Positions 9,037 to 19,542 of a stretch of DNA of 64,000 nucleotides are shown piece after piece (positions within the stretch are counted from its first letter, which is position 1; each line of letters starts with the position of its first letter). The stretch lies in NCBI RefSeq assembly GCF_004346865.1, contig NZ_SMGR01000002.1:372001-436000 (forward strand), in the 5' to 3' direction. The position numbers were made by a program, and so were the translations under genes. The stretch is from Shimia isoporae (GTDB lineage: Bacteria; Pseudomonadota; Alphaproteobacteria; Rhodobacterales; Rhodobacteraceae). The notes under the pieces were generated by a model, which was given only the letters and a program-made list of their open reading frames with translations, was not told the DNA's origin and ran no database searches.

Positions 9037-10088
9037 TGAGCAAACCGAACACAATGACCGCATTGGAAAAATCCAAACCCGAGGAAGGGTTGTGGATGGT
9101 GCAGGCTCCGGTGCCGGAAATCGGGCCGGATGAGGTTCTGATCAAGGTCAACAAGACCGGAATTTGCGGTACGGATATCCACATATGGAATTGGGACGAC
9201 TGGGCCAGCGCGACGGTGCCGGTCCCCATGATCACCGGCCACGAGTTTGCCGGTGAGATTGTCGAAATGGGGCGCAATGTCGAAGGGCTGGAGATCGGCC
9301 AGCGCTGTTCCGGCGAGGGCCACATCATCGGCCATGAAAGCCGGCAGGCGCGTGCAGGCAAGTTCCACCTCGACCCTGGCACGCGCGGCATCGGCGTGAA
9401 TATTCAGGGCGCTTTTGCACAATACCTGCGCCTGCCCGCATTCAACGTGGTGCCCTTACCCGATGATATTCCCGACGAAATCGGAGCCATCCTCGATCCG
9501 CTTGGGAACGCCGTTCATACGGCATTGAGCTTTGATCTTCTGGGCGAAGACGTGTTGATCACAGGCGCAGGTCCGATCGGGATCATGTCAGCAGCCGTGG
9601 CCAAACACGCGGGCGCGCGGCATGTGGTGATCACCGACATCAATCCCGACAGATTGGCGTTAAGCCAGCACGTCGTTCCGAATGCGCGCACCGTGAATGT
9701 TGCGACGGAAGACCTGAACGACGTGATGCACGAACTCGGCCTGAAAGAGGGCTTTGATGTTGGGTTGGAGATGAGTGGCAGCCAGATCGCGCTGGACCAG
9801 ATGGTCGAGGCTTTGGTGATGGGGGGCAAGATCGCGCTTTTGGGTATTCCGCCAGGCAAATCGCCAGTGGACTGGAGCCGGATCGTGTTCAAGGCGATCA
9901 CCATCAAGGGCGTCTATGGCCGCGAGATGTTCGAGACCTGGTACAAGATGATTGCCATGTTGCAGAACGGCCTGGATGTGAGCCGCGTGATCACTCATGA
10001 ATTGCCTGTTGGAGACTTCACCAGCGGGTTTGAAGCGATGAAGTCGGGGAAATCGGGCAAAGTCGTGCTGGACTGGCGTGGGGTCTAA
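9036..10088 (+). CDS. tdh: L-threonine 3-dehydrogenase
   Basis: This is a 350-aa medium-chain alcohol-dehydrogenase-family enzyme that oxidises L-threonine to 2-amino-3-ketobutyrate with NAD+, feeding Kbl. The catalytic zinc Cys is in ICGTDIHIW (C44), with GHEFAGEIV following. The NAD Rossmann motif is [17 protein letters not shown]. The lobe that normally carries four structural-zinc cysteines reads [20 protein letters not shown] and has none, which departs from E. coli Tdh. The ATG overlaps the kbl stop, so the two are coupled. The function call rests on this pairing and on overall similarity. Confidence 0.96.
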   Translation: MSKPNTMTALEKSKPEEGLWMVQAPVPEIGPDEVLIKVNKTGICGTDIHIWNWDDWASATVPVPMITGHEFAGEIVEMGRNVEGLEIGQRCSGEGHIIGHESRQARAGKFHLDPGTRGIGVNIQGAFAQYLRLPAFNVVPLPDDIPDEIGAILDPLGNAVHTALSFDLLGEDVLITGAGPIGIMSAAVAKHAGARHVVITDINPDRLALSQHVVPNARTVNVATEDLNDVMHELGLKEGFDVGLEMSGSQIALDQMVEALVMGGKIALLGIPPGKSPVDWSRIVFKAITIKGVYGREMFETWYKMIAMLQNGLDVSRVITHELPVGDFTSGFEAMKSGKSGKVVLDWRGV

Positions 10089-10148
10089 GCTGGCTGGAAC
10101 TGGCGCGGTCATGGTGTAGGATTGTTCGACCATGACCGTGAGTGAACC

Positions 10149-11300
10149 GTGCGCGACATCGACACCCTCAACAAATGGCTGATCGCCGAAGGGCGCCTGA
10201 TTGGTGACGAAATCGCCATTGTGAAAGGGTACTGTCAGGCTTTGGTAGCGTTGGGTGTGCCATTGGCGCGGGCGAGGATTGCGCAGACCTACGCGAACCC
10301 TCTGCTGAGTGCGTGGGGTATCATATGGACCGCCGAAAAAACCCACCGATACACGGTTGCTTCCGAAGTCCTATCAACAGGTGCATGGCACGGAAGCCCA
10401 TTCGAACATGTTGTGACGACACGCTCGTCGCTGCGCCAACGACTTACCGGCGTCGACCTTGACGGGAAGCACACCCTTTATCGTGAACTCGCAGAAGCTG
10501 GAGCCACGGATTTCTTGGCGATGGCTCTCGAGTACGGCGACGGTGCCGTTCAGGGCGCGAGCTTCACCACAGCCGCACCGGAAGGGTTTTCGGACCGACA
10601 TCTCGAGGCGCTGGAGCATACCCGACACGCGCTGGCTGCCGCGCTGGAGCCAATCGCGATGCGAGAGTCCCAGAAGAGCCTACTTCAGACGTATCTCGGT
10701 CAGGGACCAGCCATTGAAATCGGACAGGGCCACATCAAGCGGGGCGAATCTCGCAAGCTGAACGCAGCGATCCTCTTTGCGGATTTGCGTGGTTTCACGG
10801 CCAAATCGGAAACGTGGCCGGAAGACCAACTGCTTGCCGTTATGGGTGACTATTTCGAGATGGTGGTTGGCGCCATACAAGACCACGGCGGAGATGTTCT
10901 GAAATTCATGGGCGACGGTATTCTTGCCGTCTTTGGAGATGGTGAGGCTACGAAAGAAGCCTGCCAATCCGCCGCGAGCGCAGCACAAGCGGCGTTGCAG
11001 AAACTGGAAACCTACAACCAAACCGCGATTCAACCCATCGCCTTTGTAGTCGGGCTGGACTACGGCGACGTGACCTATGGCAATATTGGCAGCCCCGACC
11101 GGCTTGATTTCACGGTCGTCGGGCGCGCAGTTAACACCGCCAGTCGCGTGCAGGAGCTTTGCAAGACATTGGGCGAGCACGTTTTGATGACACGCGATGT
11201 GGCGGTCCAACTCGGTACGCAGACCCGCTCGCTTGGACGTCACCGGATGCGCGGGCTTCCAGAAGCGGTTGAGGTTTTCACAATGGATCCTGATCCTTAG
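10149..11300 (+). CDS. Adenylate/guanylate cyclase domain protein (class III)
   Basis: This is a 383-aa protein with a C-terminal class III nucleotide cyclase catalytic domain at about residues 190-360. Metal-binding Asp residues are in LFADLRGFT (about 206-214) and in LKFMGDGILAVF (about 253-264). VGLDYGDVTYGNIGSP and FTVVGRAVNTASR complete the active site. The N-terminal 180 residues resemble no sensor I can name; they occur widely in front of such cyclases in alphaproteobacteria. The start is GTG at 10149 with no strong Shine-Dalgarno; no ATG in this frame lies nearby. It is probably soluble, as no membrane segment is evident. Its product (cAMP or cGMP) is not decided by sequence alone. 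Confidence 0.87.
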   Translation: MRDIDTLNKWLIAEGRLIGDEIAIVKGYCQALVALGVPLARARIAQTYANPLLSAWGIIWTAEKTHRYTVASEVLSTGAWHGSPFEHVVTTRSSLRQRLTGVDLDGKHTLYRELAEAGATDFLAMALEYGDGAVQGASFTTAAPEGFSDRHLEALEHTRHALAAALEPIAMRESQKSLLQTYLGQGPAIEIGQGHIKRGESRKLNAAILFADLRGFTAKSETWPEDQLLAVMGDYFEMVVGAIQDHGGDVLKFMGDGILAVFGDGEATKEACQSAASAAQAALQKLETYNQTAIQPIAFVVGLDYGDVTYGNIGSPDRLDFTVVGRAVNTASRVQELCKTLGEHVLMTRDVAVQLGTQTRSLGRHRMRGLPEAVEVFTMDPDP

Positions 11301-11317
11301 CTGCGTGACAAAAAAAT

Positions 11318-11345
11318 ACCTCGCCGAAACGCAGCCCGGCGAGGT
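11318..11345. terminator. Bidirectional rho-independent terminator
   Basis: A 9-bp perfect stem ACCTCGCCG/CGGCGAGGT (11318-11326, 11337-11345) lies between the convergent cyclase and MFS genes. On the minus strand it runs straight into seven T residues; on the plus strand TTTTT follows after four bases. Confidence 0.85.
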
Positions 11346-11367
11346 GGAGTTTTTCGCGAAGGACGCG

Positions 11368-12597
11368 TCAGGCTCGGGCCAGAACCTTTTTCTCTTGCAC
11401 GTCTGTTTCGGCCGAGGGTGCCTTGGTCATGAAGGCGATCAATGCCGCGCCTGCGAGCATGGCCGCGCTGATGACGTAGGCAGTGTTGAAGCTGCCGGTA
11501 CTGTCAAAGCTGAGCGAGGCAATCACCGGACCAAGTGCACCGGAAAGCCCCCAGCCAATGTAAACGAGGCCATAGTTGGCACCGTAGCCTTTGAGGCCAA
11601 AGTAGTCCGCCGTGAGCGACGGGAACACGCTGAGCAACGCACCGTAGCAGAGCGCACCGGTGACGGCCCCTGCAATAAGCATGGCCTCGGTCGAGATCCC
11701 CATGAAGAACCACATGTTGGCGGCTTGCAAAACAAAGGCCACGATCAGTGTATTCACTCGCCCGATCTTGTCGGACACCATGCCACCCAAAACACGACCA
11801 GCCGCATTTGCGATGGCCAAAAGGCTGACGAGATAGACCGCGCCTTCAAGCCCAACCTGGAGCGCACCGATCTGGGTGATGTTCCCGATCAACATGACAC
11901 CGGCGCTGGAGGCCAGCGCGAACATGATGAACAAGAAATAGAACTGACGTGTCTTGATCATCTCGCGCCAGTTCATTTCAACGCCTGTTCCGGCTGCTTC
12001 AGGGTTCCAATCCTCGGGCCCTTCAGCGACATAACCTTTGGGCGGGTTCACGACAGTGGCGCCCAGACCGACTGAAATCGCGATGATGCCGGTTCCGAGA
12101 ATTATGAAGGCTGTCTGGATGTCGAAGGCATTGACCAAGGCTTTGGTCAAAGGCGCTACATAGACCGCACCGAGGCCGAAGCCACCGACGATCAGGCCCG
12201 AGACCATGCCTTTTTTGGATGGGTGCCACCATTTCATCGCTGCTGGCGTCACACAGGCATAAGCAAAGCCGATGCCTGATCCAACCACCACACCAAAGGT
12301 CAGCATCACTGCTGTGGGATTGGTCAAAAGACCGGTGAGGATCATGCCTGAACCCACAAACGCACCACCAAGCATGATGATCCGCCGCGGGCCAAATTTG
12401 TCCTGAAGGACACCAGCGGTCAGCGTCGCGATGGAGAATACCACGATGGCGATACTGTAAGGCGTCGACGCTTGAGTGGCCGTCCAGCCAAGGTCATTCA
12501 CAAGCGCATCTTTGAACACGCTCCAGGCGTACAGAACGCCGATTGAAAGGTTGATTCCGATCCCGGCAAGCAGAATCGTAAGGGGTCGTTTTGACAT
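11368..12597 (-). CDS. MFS transporter, oxalate/formate antiporter (OFA) family
   Basis: This is a 409-aa inner-membrane transporter with about 12 hydrophobic segments. N-terminal LLAGIGINLSIGVLYAWSVF is characteristic of the OFA/YhjX group, and GGxxxDKxG loops appear as DKFGPRR after TM2 and as GGMVSDKIGR in the middle. I chose the ATG at 12597 because GGAG stands 8 nt upstream, whereas the ATG seven codons earlier has no ribosome site. The substrate is probably a monocarboxylate or dicarboxylate (inference from family). It stands alone between a terminator and a 290-bp gap. Confidence 0.88.
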   Translation of the reverse strand: MSKRPLTILLAGIGINLSIGVLYAWSVFKDALVNDLGWTATQASTPYSIAIVVFSIATLTAGVLQDKFGPRRIIMLGGAFVGSGMILTGLLTNPTAVMLTFGVVVGSGIGFAYACVTPAAMKWWHPSKKGMVSGLIVGGFGLGAVYVAPLTKALVNAFDIQTAFIILGTGIIAISVGLGATVVNPPKGYVAEGPEDWNPEAAGTGVEMNWREMIKTRQFYFLFIMFALASSAGVMLIGNITQIGALQVGLEGAVYLVSLLAIANAAGRVLGGMVSDKIGRVNTLIVAFVLQAANMWFFMGISTEAMLIAGAVTGALCYGALLSVFPSLTADYFGLKGYGANYGLVYIGWGLSGALGPVIASLSFDSTGSFNTAYVISAAMLAGAALIAFMTKAPSAETDVQEKKVLARA

Positions 12598-12691
12598 CTT
12601 ACCGCTCCAAAAACTCATGTCTGAAAGGCGCCTAGACTGGCGGATTGGGGCGGTAAATCAGCGAAAAGATCGGGTTGTAATCGTTTTTTAA

Positions 12692-12757
12692 CACTCGGCC
12701 AAGACCAGCCGATTGCAGCCGTTTGACGTGGCTTTTCAGGCAGGTTTTGGCCGAGTG
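12692..12757. repeat. Perfect 11-bp inverted repeat in the gap between MFS and cysteine synthase genes
   Basis: The arms CACTCGGCCAA (12692-12702) and TTGGCCGAGTG (12747-12757) are exact reverse complements separated by 44 nt. They lie in the 290-bp space between divergent promoters (12598-12887). Nothing else in that gap looks like a gene. The repeat could be a binding site pair or a stem-loop; no T-run follows, so it is not an obvious terminator. Confidence 0.5.
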
Positions 12758-12887
12758 AACGGGATCTGAACAGGAGCTAGAATGGGGCCGCAATTCGGGT
12801 TTGCCAGCCGTGCAAGGGTCTGAACTTCTTGGATTTTGATTCGCGATTGCGCAAAGTGCCTAGTAAGACGATGGCGAGGGAAAAATC

Positions 12888-13844
12888 ATGGCGGCAGGGT
12901 CTTTACTAGAGGTGATTGGCAGGACGCCATCGGTGTGGCTCGACCGGATGATCGCTGCACGCGGACTTGAGGGGCGCATTCTGGCAAAGCTCGATTACCT
13001 GAACCCCGGCTTTTCCAAAAAAGACCGCGCCGCCAAGGGCATCATCGAAATGGCCGAGGCATCGGGAGACTTGCGCCCCGGACAAACTGTTGTGGAATTG
13101 ACCAGCGGCAACATGGGCACGGGGCTTGCCATTGTTTGCGGGATCAAGGGGTATCCGTTTGTGGCAGTGATGAGCCGCGGCAATTCTGTTGAGCGCGCCC
13201 GCATGATGGAAGCTCTGGGCGCTGAAGTGGTGCTGGTGGATCAACTTCCGGGGTCAGTACCCGGACAAGTATCGGGCGGCGACCTCGCACAAGTCGACAA
13301 AGTCGCGATGGAGATCGTTGCGGAACGCGGAGCTTATCGCGCAGATCAGTTCCATCATGCCGGAAATGCTCGGGCGCATCTTGAAACCACCGGTCCCGAG
13401 ATGTGGCGGGACAGCGACGAAGAGCTGACCGCGTTTGTGGATTTCGCCGGATCCGGCGGAACCTACGGCGGCACGATGACCGCTTTGAAAGAGTTCAAAC
13501 GTGACATTCGCGGATACGTGCTTGAGCCAATTGGAGCAGCCGCACTTTCCGGCGCTGAAGTAACGCAGCCAGAGCACCCCATGCAGGGCGGCGGATATGC
13601 GATGGCTGAACTCGATTTTCTTCGAAACGCGCCGGTAGACGGATATATCACTGTGACCGGCGAACAGGCGCGGGCAACCGCGCGGGCGATGGCGAAAGAA
13701 GAAGGCATTTTTGGCGGTTTCTCCGCTGGTGCCAACGTTGCAGCTGCATTGGATTTGCTGGCAGGACCGGAAAAGGGTGGCGTCGTCGGGGTTGTGATTT
13801 GCGATAGCGGTTTGAAATATTTGTCTACTGACTTGTGGGCATGA
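12888..13844 (+). CDS. PLP-dependent cysteine synthase family protein
   Basis: This is a 318-aa fold-type II PLP enzyme related to O-acetylserine sulfhydrylase and cystathionine beta-synthase. The cofactor Lys lies in GFSKKDRAA (K44 or K45). The Asn loop TSGNMGTG is at 72-79, the phosphate-binding glycine loop GSGGTYGG near 187, and the terminal CDSGLKYLS is typical of the family. It starts 8 nt after GAGGG. The substrate-loop TSGNMG in place of TSGNTG, and the solitary position, leave the exact substrate open; cysteine synthesis is the default guess. Confidence 0.86.
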   Translation: MAAGSLLEVIGRTPSVWLDRMIAARGLEGRILAKLDYLNPGFSKKDRAAKGIIEMAEASGDLRPGQTVVELTSGNMGTGLAIVCGIKGYPFVAVMSRGNSVERARMMEALGAEVVLVDQLPGSVPGQVSGGDLAQVDKVAMEIVAERGAYRADQFHHAGNARAHLETTGPEMWRDSDEELTAFVDFAGSGGTYGGTMTALKEFKRDIRGYVLEPIGAAALSGAEVTQPEHPMQGGGYAMAELDFLRNAPVDGYITVTGEQARATARAMAKEEGIFGGFSAGANVAAALDLLAGPEKGGVVGVVICDSGLKYLSTDLWA

Positions 13845-13928
13845 TCACCCCGCCATTGGCGGCCAATCCCGTTGGCAGCAACCGCCTCCGCAAAATTTCA
13901 CGAGAACACCGTTTATCAACCTGATTAT

Positions 13929-13943
13929 TGTTATGTTATACCA
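13929..13943 (+). promoter_or_regulatory. Candidate Zur box upstream of COG0523 GTPase
   Basis: TGTTATGTTATACCA matches 12 of 15 positions of the proteobacterial Zur-type palindrome TGTTATAATATAACA and lies 57 bp before the ATG. COG0523 genes and DUF1826 genes are often zinc-responsive, which supports the idea. Binding is not shown. Confidence 0.4.
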
Positions 13944-13999
13944 TTATGTGCCGTAAATTGATTTTCGCCACCCTACCTGCACCGACGAGGACTTCAGAC

Positions 14000-15207
<1,208 letters not shown>

Positions 15208-15211
<4 letters not shown>

Positions 15212-15478
15212 TGGACGGCTCTTTGTGGAGTGACGTGCAGGCCGCGTCCCGCGTGCATTTGGCATCATCGCGCGACGGGCTTGCCGACTTCAAAATACAA
15301 CGACCCGGAAGAAATTCTGACCGCGCCAACAGGCGGCGCAATGGTGTTGCGGGGCACGTTGTCAGAAGGCCTGTCCAATCCCAGCTTGCGTCACCGATCA
15401 CCGCCAATAGAAGGGTCGGGTGAAGTCCGCTCCGTCCTGGTGGTGGATCCCGTCGAAGATTCCGCGAGCGAACTCTGA
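15208..15478 (+). pseudogene. Decayed DUF1826-family gene (C-terminal remnant, frameshifted)
   Basis: Directly after the COG0523 stop an ATG (overlapping ATGA) opens about 30 residues, then the coding sense moves to another frame. From about 15290 that frame reads NDPEEILTAPTGGAMVLRG, then LRHRSPPIEGSGEVRSVLVV. The HRSPPI(x)GxGExR ending is what I recall for DUF1826 proteins, which are about 200 aa and often sit next to COG0523 genes. Only about 65 residues of the C-terminus remain, and no single frame covers both parts. I call it a deletion plus frameshift relic. The family assignment is from memory of the motif. Confidence 0.55.
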
Positions 15479-15539
15479 CTCTCTGACGTTGGCCGTCACG
15501 ACGCTTGCCCCGTTCCGCACCACCGCCTATTGTCCAGCG

Positions 15540-15555
15540 TTGAACAGGTGTTCAA
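15540..15555 (+). promoter_or_regulatory. TetR-type operator palindrome
   Basis: TTGAACAGGTGTTCAA has perfect 6-bp arms TTGAAC/GTTCAA around 4 nt. It lies 29 bp before the TetR gene's ATG at 15584. TTGAAC-type dyads are common TetR/AcrR sites, so autoregulation is likely (inference). The site would fall inside the coding region if the upstream TTG at 15530 were the start. Confidence 0.6.
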
Positions 15556-15583
15556 TGGCACTGATTTGGGGACAAGAGGCGGG

Positions 15584-16141
15584 ATGCGGGACAAGATTCT
15601 TGAGGCCACTGCGGCAATGTTGGTGGAACACGGCACGCAGGCGTCCATGGCACGGATTGCAAGCCGGGCGGGCGTGGCAACCGGATCTCTCTACAACCAC
15701 TTTGAAAACAAGGATGTGTTGATCCGTGCGGTCTATGACGATCTGGCGCGCGTGGTCGAAGAAAACCTTGTTGCTGGCGATGCGCCCGATGCAGGCGCAC
15801 CGGAGCGGTTGACCCGCTACATCGACAACCAGATCACCTTCTTCTGGGAAAACCCTGATCGCGCAATCCTATTTGAATACCTGTCGAATGTGCCGCTGCT
15901 GCCGGGTGAAGAGGTTCTGAGCAGCTTTGAGCGCACAACGCGGTTCATTGGAGATTTGCTGCGGGAATTGCAGGCCGATGGATGGCTGATCGAGGGTGAT
16001 GTCAGTGTGATGGGGGGCTTCATTGGCGGGGCGATCCGCAACACATTGAAGTGGCAACGTATGCTGGGCGCCGATCTGACGGACGAGAAGCGCACTCAAA
16101 TGCGGGACATGTGCCTGAAGTCTCTCAAGCGGAATCAGTAA
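15584..16141 (+). CDS. TetR/AcrR family transcriptional regulator
   Basis: This is a 185-aa repressor-type protein. The N-terminal helix-turn-helix covers about residues 1-45 (MRDKILEATAAMLVEHG, then IASRAGVATGSLYNHFENK), with an all-helical ligand-binding domain behind it. I chose the ATG at 15584 over a TTG at 15530 because the palindromic operator lies between them and TetR proteins usually begin just before this helix. Its stop overlaps the convergent tamB stop by 7 nt. The target genes beyond itself are unknown. Confidence 0.87.
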   Translation: MRDKILEATAAMLVEHGTQASMARIASRAGVATGSLYNHFENKDVLIRAVYDDLARVVEENLVAGDAPDAGAPERLTRYIDNQITFFWENPDRAILFEYLSNVPLLPGEEVLSSFERTTRFIGDLLRELQADGWLIEGDVSVMGGFIGGAIRNTLKWQRMLGADLTDEKRTQMRDMCLKSLKRNQ

Positions 16142-19100
16142 TCGTGCTGATAGAAAATGCCGACGCCCGTCTCGTTTTCAGAGTTCACGCGCCCCTTAAT
16201 CGTCACGCGGTCATTTACGTCCAGATTTAGGTCGATCGTGCTTTTGCCGTCGCTGTCCACACCAATTTCAGTATAGAGGTTGTCGTTCAGATATCCGCCA
16301 GTAGACAACCCTGCGCCGCCACTGTCCGACGTCAGGGTAAAGAGGCCGCCACCACCGCCGCCGCGCGACAGCGCCCTGACCGTGGTTGCGAGTTGGAGCG
16401 CCTGAAGGGGCGAAATACTGGAAATGTCCCGCCCGAAAAGGAGTTGCGACAGCACTTCGTCTTCGGGCAGTTCCGGATCGGAATCGAGTCTGATCTTCAG
16501 ATCATCCAGCGATCCTTCAATGGTCAGGTTCACGGTGACGTCGGTCTGATCGGCGAAGGCCACAATACGCACCGTTGGCGTAAATCCACCGGCCAGCGCG
16601 ACACGGCCTTCGTCGATTTCAAGCGTCTTTCCAAGAAAGTTCATGCGGCCGCGTGTCACTTCAAGCCCGCCCTCTGGCTTCACGTCAGCCGTCGTGCCTT
16701 TCAAAGTCAGCGCGCCTTCGAAAACCGTGTCCAGTCCCAGACCTGAAACGTTGATGCGTTCGCCTGTTCGAACCGAGATATCAAGGTTGAACGGCGGAGC
16801 AGATGACCCCGACGAGGTCTCTTCCTCCAGAACTCCTGCCCGCAATCGGGTCGTGCGCGACCCGCCGGGCTCGGCGATGTGTAAGACATCGGGAATGCCC
16901 GCTGCGCCGCCCAGCGCGCTCTCGGAAATGCGTACATCGGTTTTTCCCAAAACCAGATCACCTGCGATAGAGCCACCGCCCGTCAGGGGACCGGACAAAG
17001 TCACGGTGCCGTCCACGCCGGTTTCGATGAAGCGGCCTTCCTGATGGCGGAGTCCAATCAGTTGCACCGGAAGGTTGGCATTGAACGGCGGCGCAATGCC
17101 GACGGTACCGTTCACTGCGATCTGGCCACCACCGGAATAGTCGGTGGTCATGTTTACCCGAGCCACAGAGTCCGCCAGCGTGACAGTGCCACCAATTTCG
17201 GAGAAAGCCATGCGCAAAGCAGGCATAGCGAAACGACCACCACCCAGAGATACCGTCCCGGTCAGGTTGCCGGGATCGAGCGCGCCGTTGAGTTGCATGT
17301 CCAGTTGCGCAGTGCCTTGAATGGAGTTCGGGGAAAGGAACGGGTTCGCCGCTGCCAGCGGCACCGCACCAGTCAGCGTCAGCGCGTTTCTGTTACCCGT
17401 CGGATCAATGGTGCCTTCGCTATTGAGTGTTGATTGCAACGGACCCTGAACCGCCAGTTTGACGTCGAACACATCGCCGTTCTGGGACGCCGATCCTTTG
17501 ACATTGGCCGAACCCGGCAAAGACGGCACGAAGAGTTCGACCTTGCCGATCTTCAGATCAAAATCCGCCTTTGCCTGTCCATCGGAGTTCACGGTAGCCA
17601 GCACTTTGGCTGAACTGTCCGCAGGCGCTGTGGCGCTGGCATCAACTTGCCAGTTGCCTTCAGAAAGCTGCGCCCTTCCCCGGACGGTGGCGGGACCGGA
17701 AATATCCGGAACCAACAAGGATGTGTCGGTGAGACTCACGTTGAATGCCACGTCGCCCGCTTCGCTCGATAGCATGCCTTGCCCCTCGGCAGAAACCGCA
17801 TCGCTGGTGAGCGCAAACTCCCGCAGGTTGATGCCTTCGAAGGTGCGCGCTGCGGAGACTTTCAGATTGGCCTCACCTTTGGCCAGTGCGTCTACTTGTG
17901 CGATGCCTACGGTCAAATCTCGTGTACGGGCTGAAACCTCGCCGTCAAAAACGCCATCAAGCGCGGCAAAGCTCCCATTGACCGATGCGACCAATTCTCC
18001 GCCGAGATCCCGCCCTGCGACAGCAGAAAAGCGAGAAGCGTCCGGCACCAGCACGCGGGCCGCTCCAGCAACGGTAAGGCTTTCATCCAGGCCGCTAACT
18101 GTCGCGTTGCCGCGCGCGACAAGCCCTCCTGAGAGCAGTTCAAATTCTGAAATCTCTACATCCGCGCCTTCATTCCACAACAGGTTCGCCATGAGCGTCC
18201 CGTCTGTGCCAACGGCTTGGGACAGTCCAGCGTCTTCCATACGCAGACCCGCCATGTCCAACAGCAGATCGGCGGACACTCGAAGCGGTGTGTTCGGATT
18301 GATAATGCCCTTGCCGGTAATACCGAGACGATTCAGACCAACCGCGGGCGTGTCGAGGCCGTCCACCGTACCGTTGAGTGTCCAGCGATTGCCAACGTCA
18401 TGATCAAAACTGGCCGTCAGATTGGCAGATTGAAGTCGGATTGGATCACCCGCAACCGGAAGCAACATTGCTTCATTTTCAGGATCGCGCATTCGCAAGT
18501 TCAGTCCAAACTGGCTCGGCATTCCGTTGGCCGCCAGTTCGAGATCACCCACCAGATTGAGTGCAGCAGTCCATAGAGCGAGGTTTTCCAGTGTGATGCG
18601 TCCGTCGGGAAATATCCGCGCGAAGGTCGTTAGGCCGATATCGGTGCCAAAAAACTTGCGATATTCTTCATCGAAAAGCGGAGCGATATCGCCGCGAAGG
18701 TCTGCGCTGACAGTCCGCATGAGGGCAGTTTCGTCTTCGGGCATAGGCTGTGCTCCAAGCACAACCTGCCCCGCGAGCCGATCCTGACCGTCACTGGAAA
18801 GTTTGATGTCAGCGGTGAAATCATCCAGCGGCCCAGCGCCCAGCATTGTCAACGCGATGGAGGGCTCACCCGGGATGCCTGCGAGCGTTGTTATGATACC
18901 GCCTTGTGCCTCGGACGCATTCAGGTCAAGCCGCAGTTGGCGCGACGCGTTGGAATAACCCACGTCCACAAGGAAATGAGATGCAGGGCCGTCGACGCGT
19001 GTGGCATTCAGAAGCGCTTCACCATCACCGCCGGACAAAATAAGCCGGGCCTGCAAAGACAGCGACAGCGCTTCTCCCAGGACTGCTTCACCCAAGTCAA

Positions 19101-19542
19101 TCTGCGTGGCTGTCAAATCTTGAATATTGATGCTGACGGGCAGTTCCGGCAACGAGAACGGCGTTGCCTCGGCCTTGGGCGCATCAGGCTGGGGAGTGGT
19201 CTTTGGTACCCGCGTCAGGACAATTCTGTCAGCTTTTAGCTGGTTGACGTCGAAATTGCCTGCCAGCACGGCCAGCCGGTTCCAGTTCAAGGTGACGCCT
19301 GACAGCGAGAGCCAGACGCCTTCGTCGTCGGAAATGCGCAGTTCCCGTAGCGATGCTTCAGAGCTGATCGCTCCGCGTAAACCAATGACTTCAACCTTGC
19401 GGCCCGCGCCGGACAGGGATTCTTCGATGAAGTTTGCCAGCATCCCCTTGTCTTCTTCGCTTGCTTCCGGAGTTTCCTCCGAGCTTTGCGCGAAGAGCTG
19501 TAAGGGCATTAACGCCAATATGAGAACCGCCAGCCACCGCAT
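16135..19542 (-). CDS. tamB: Translocation and assembly module inner-membrane component TamB
   Basis: This is a 1135-aa periplasm-spanning protein of the AsmA-like/TamB family that works with TamA in outer-membrane protein assembly and lipid transport. It has an N-terminal signal/anchor (MRWLAVLILALMPLQLFAQ), long stretches of beta-rich repeats typical of a lipid groove, and a C-terminal DUF490 domain over roughly the last 300 residues ending in FYQHDY. The ATG overlaps the tamA stop (1-nt overlap), so the pair is translationally coupled. It is shorter than E. coli TamB (1259 aa), within the family's range. Confidence 0.94.
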   Translation of the reverse strand: MRWLAVLILALMPLQLFAQSSEETPEASEEDKGMLANFIEESLSGAGRKVEVIGLRGAISSEASLRELRISDDEGVWLSLSGVTLNWNRLAVLAGNFDVNQLKADRIVLTRVPKTTPQPDAPKAEATPFSLPELPVSINIQDLTATQIDLGEAVLGEALSLSLQARLILSGGDGEALLNATRVDGPASHFLVDVGYSNASRQLRLDLNASEAQGGIITTLAGIPGEPSIALTMLGAGPLDDFTADIKLSSDGQDRLAGQVVLGAQPMPEDETALMRTVSADLRGDIAPLFDEEYRKFFGTDIGLTTFARIFPDGRITLENLALWTAALNLVGDLELAANGMPSQFGLNLRMRDPENEAMLLPVAGDPIRLQSANLTASFDHDVGNRWTLNGTVDGLDTPAVGLNRLGITGKGIINPNTPLRVSADLLLDMAGLRMEDAGLSQAVGTDGTLMANLLWNEGADVEISEFELLSGGLVARGNATVSGLDESLTVAGAARVLVPDASRFSAVAGRDLGGELVASVNGSFAALDGVFDGEVSARTRDLTVGIAQVDALAKGEANLKVSAARTFEGINLREFALTSDAVSAEGQGMLSSEAGDVAFNVSLTDTSLLVPDISGPATVRGRAQLSEGNWQVDASATAPADSSAKVLATVNSDGQAKADFDLKIGKVELFVPSLPGSANVKGSASQNGDVFDVKLAVQGPLQSTLNSEGTIDPTGNRNALTLTGAVPLAAANPFLSPNSIQGTAQLDMQLNGALDPGNLTGTVSLGGGRFAMPALRMAFSEIGGTVTLADSVARVNMTTDYSGGGQIAVNGTVGIAPPFNANLPVQLIGLRHQEGRFIETGVDGTVTLSGPLTGGGSIAGDLVLGKTDVRISESALGGAAGIPDVLHIAEPGGSRTTRLRAGVLEEETSSGSSAPPFNLDISVRTGERINVSGLGLDTVFEGALTLKGTTADVKPEGGLEVTRGRMNFLGKTLEIDEGRVALAGGFTPTVRIVAFADQTDVTVNLTIEGSLDDLKIRLDSDPELPEDEVLSQLLFGRDISSISPLQALQLATTVRALSRGGGGGGLFTLTSDSGGAGLSTGGYLNDNLYTEIGVDSDGKSTIDLNLDVNDRVTIKGRVNSENETGVGIFYQHDY

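Noticed and set aside
15530..15583. TTG start for the TetR gene
   Set aside because: It would place the TTGAAC/GTTCAA palindrome inside the gene and add residues not expected before the helix-turn-helix.
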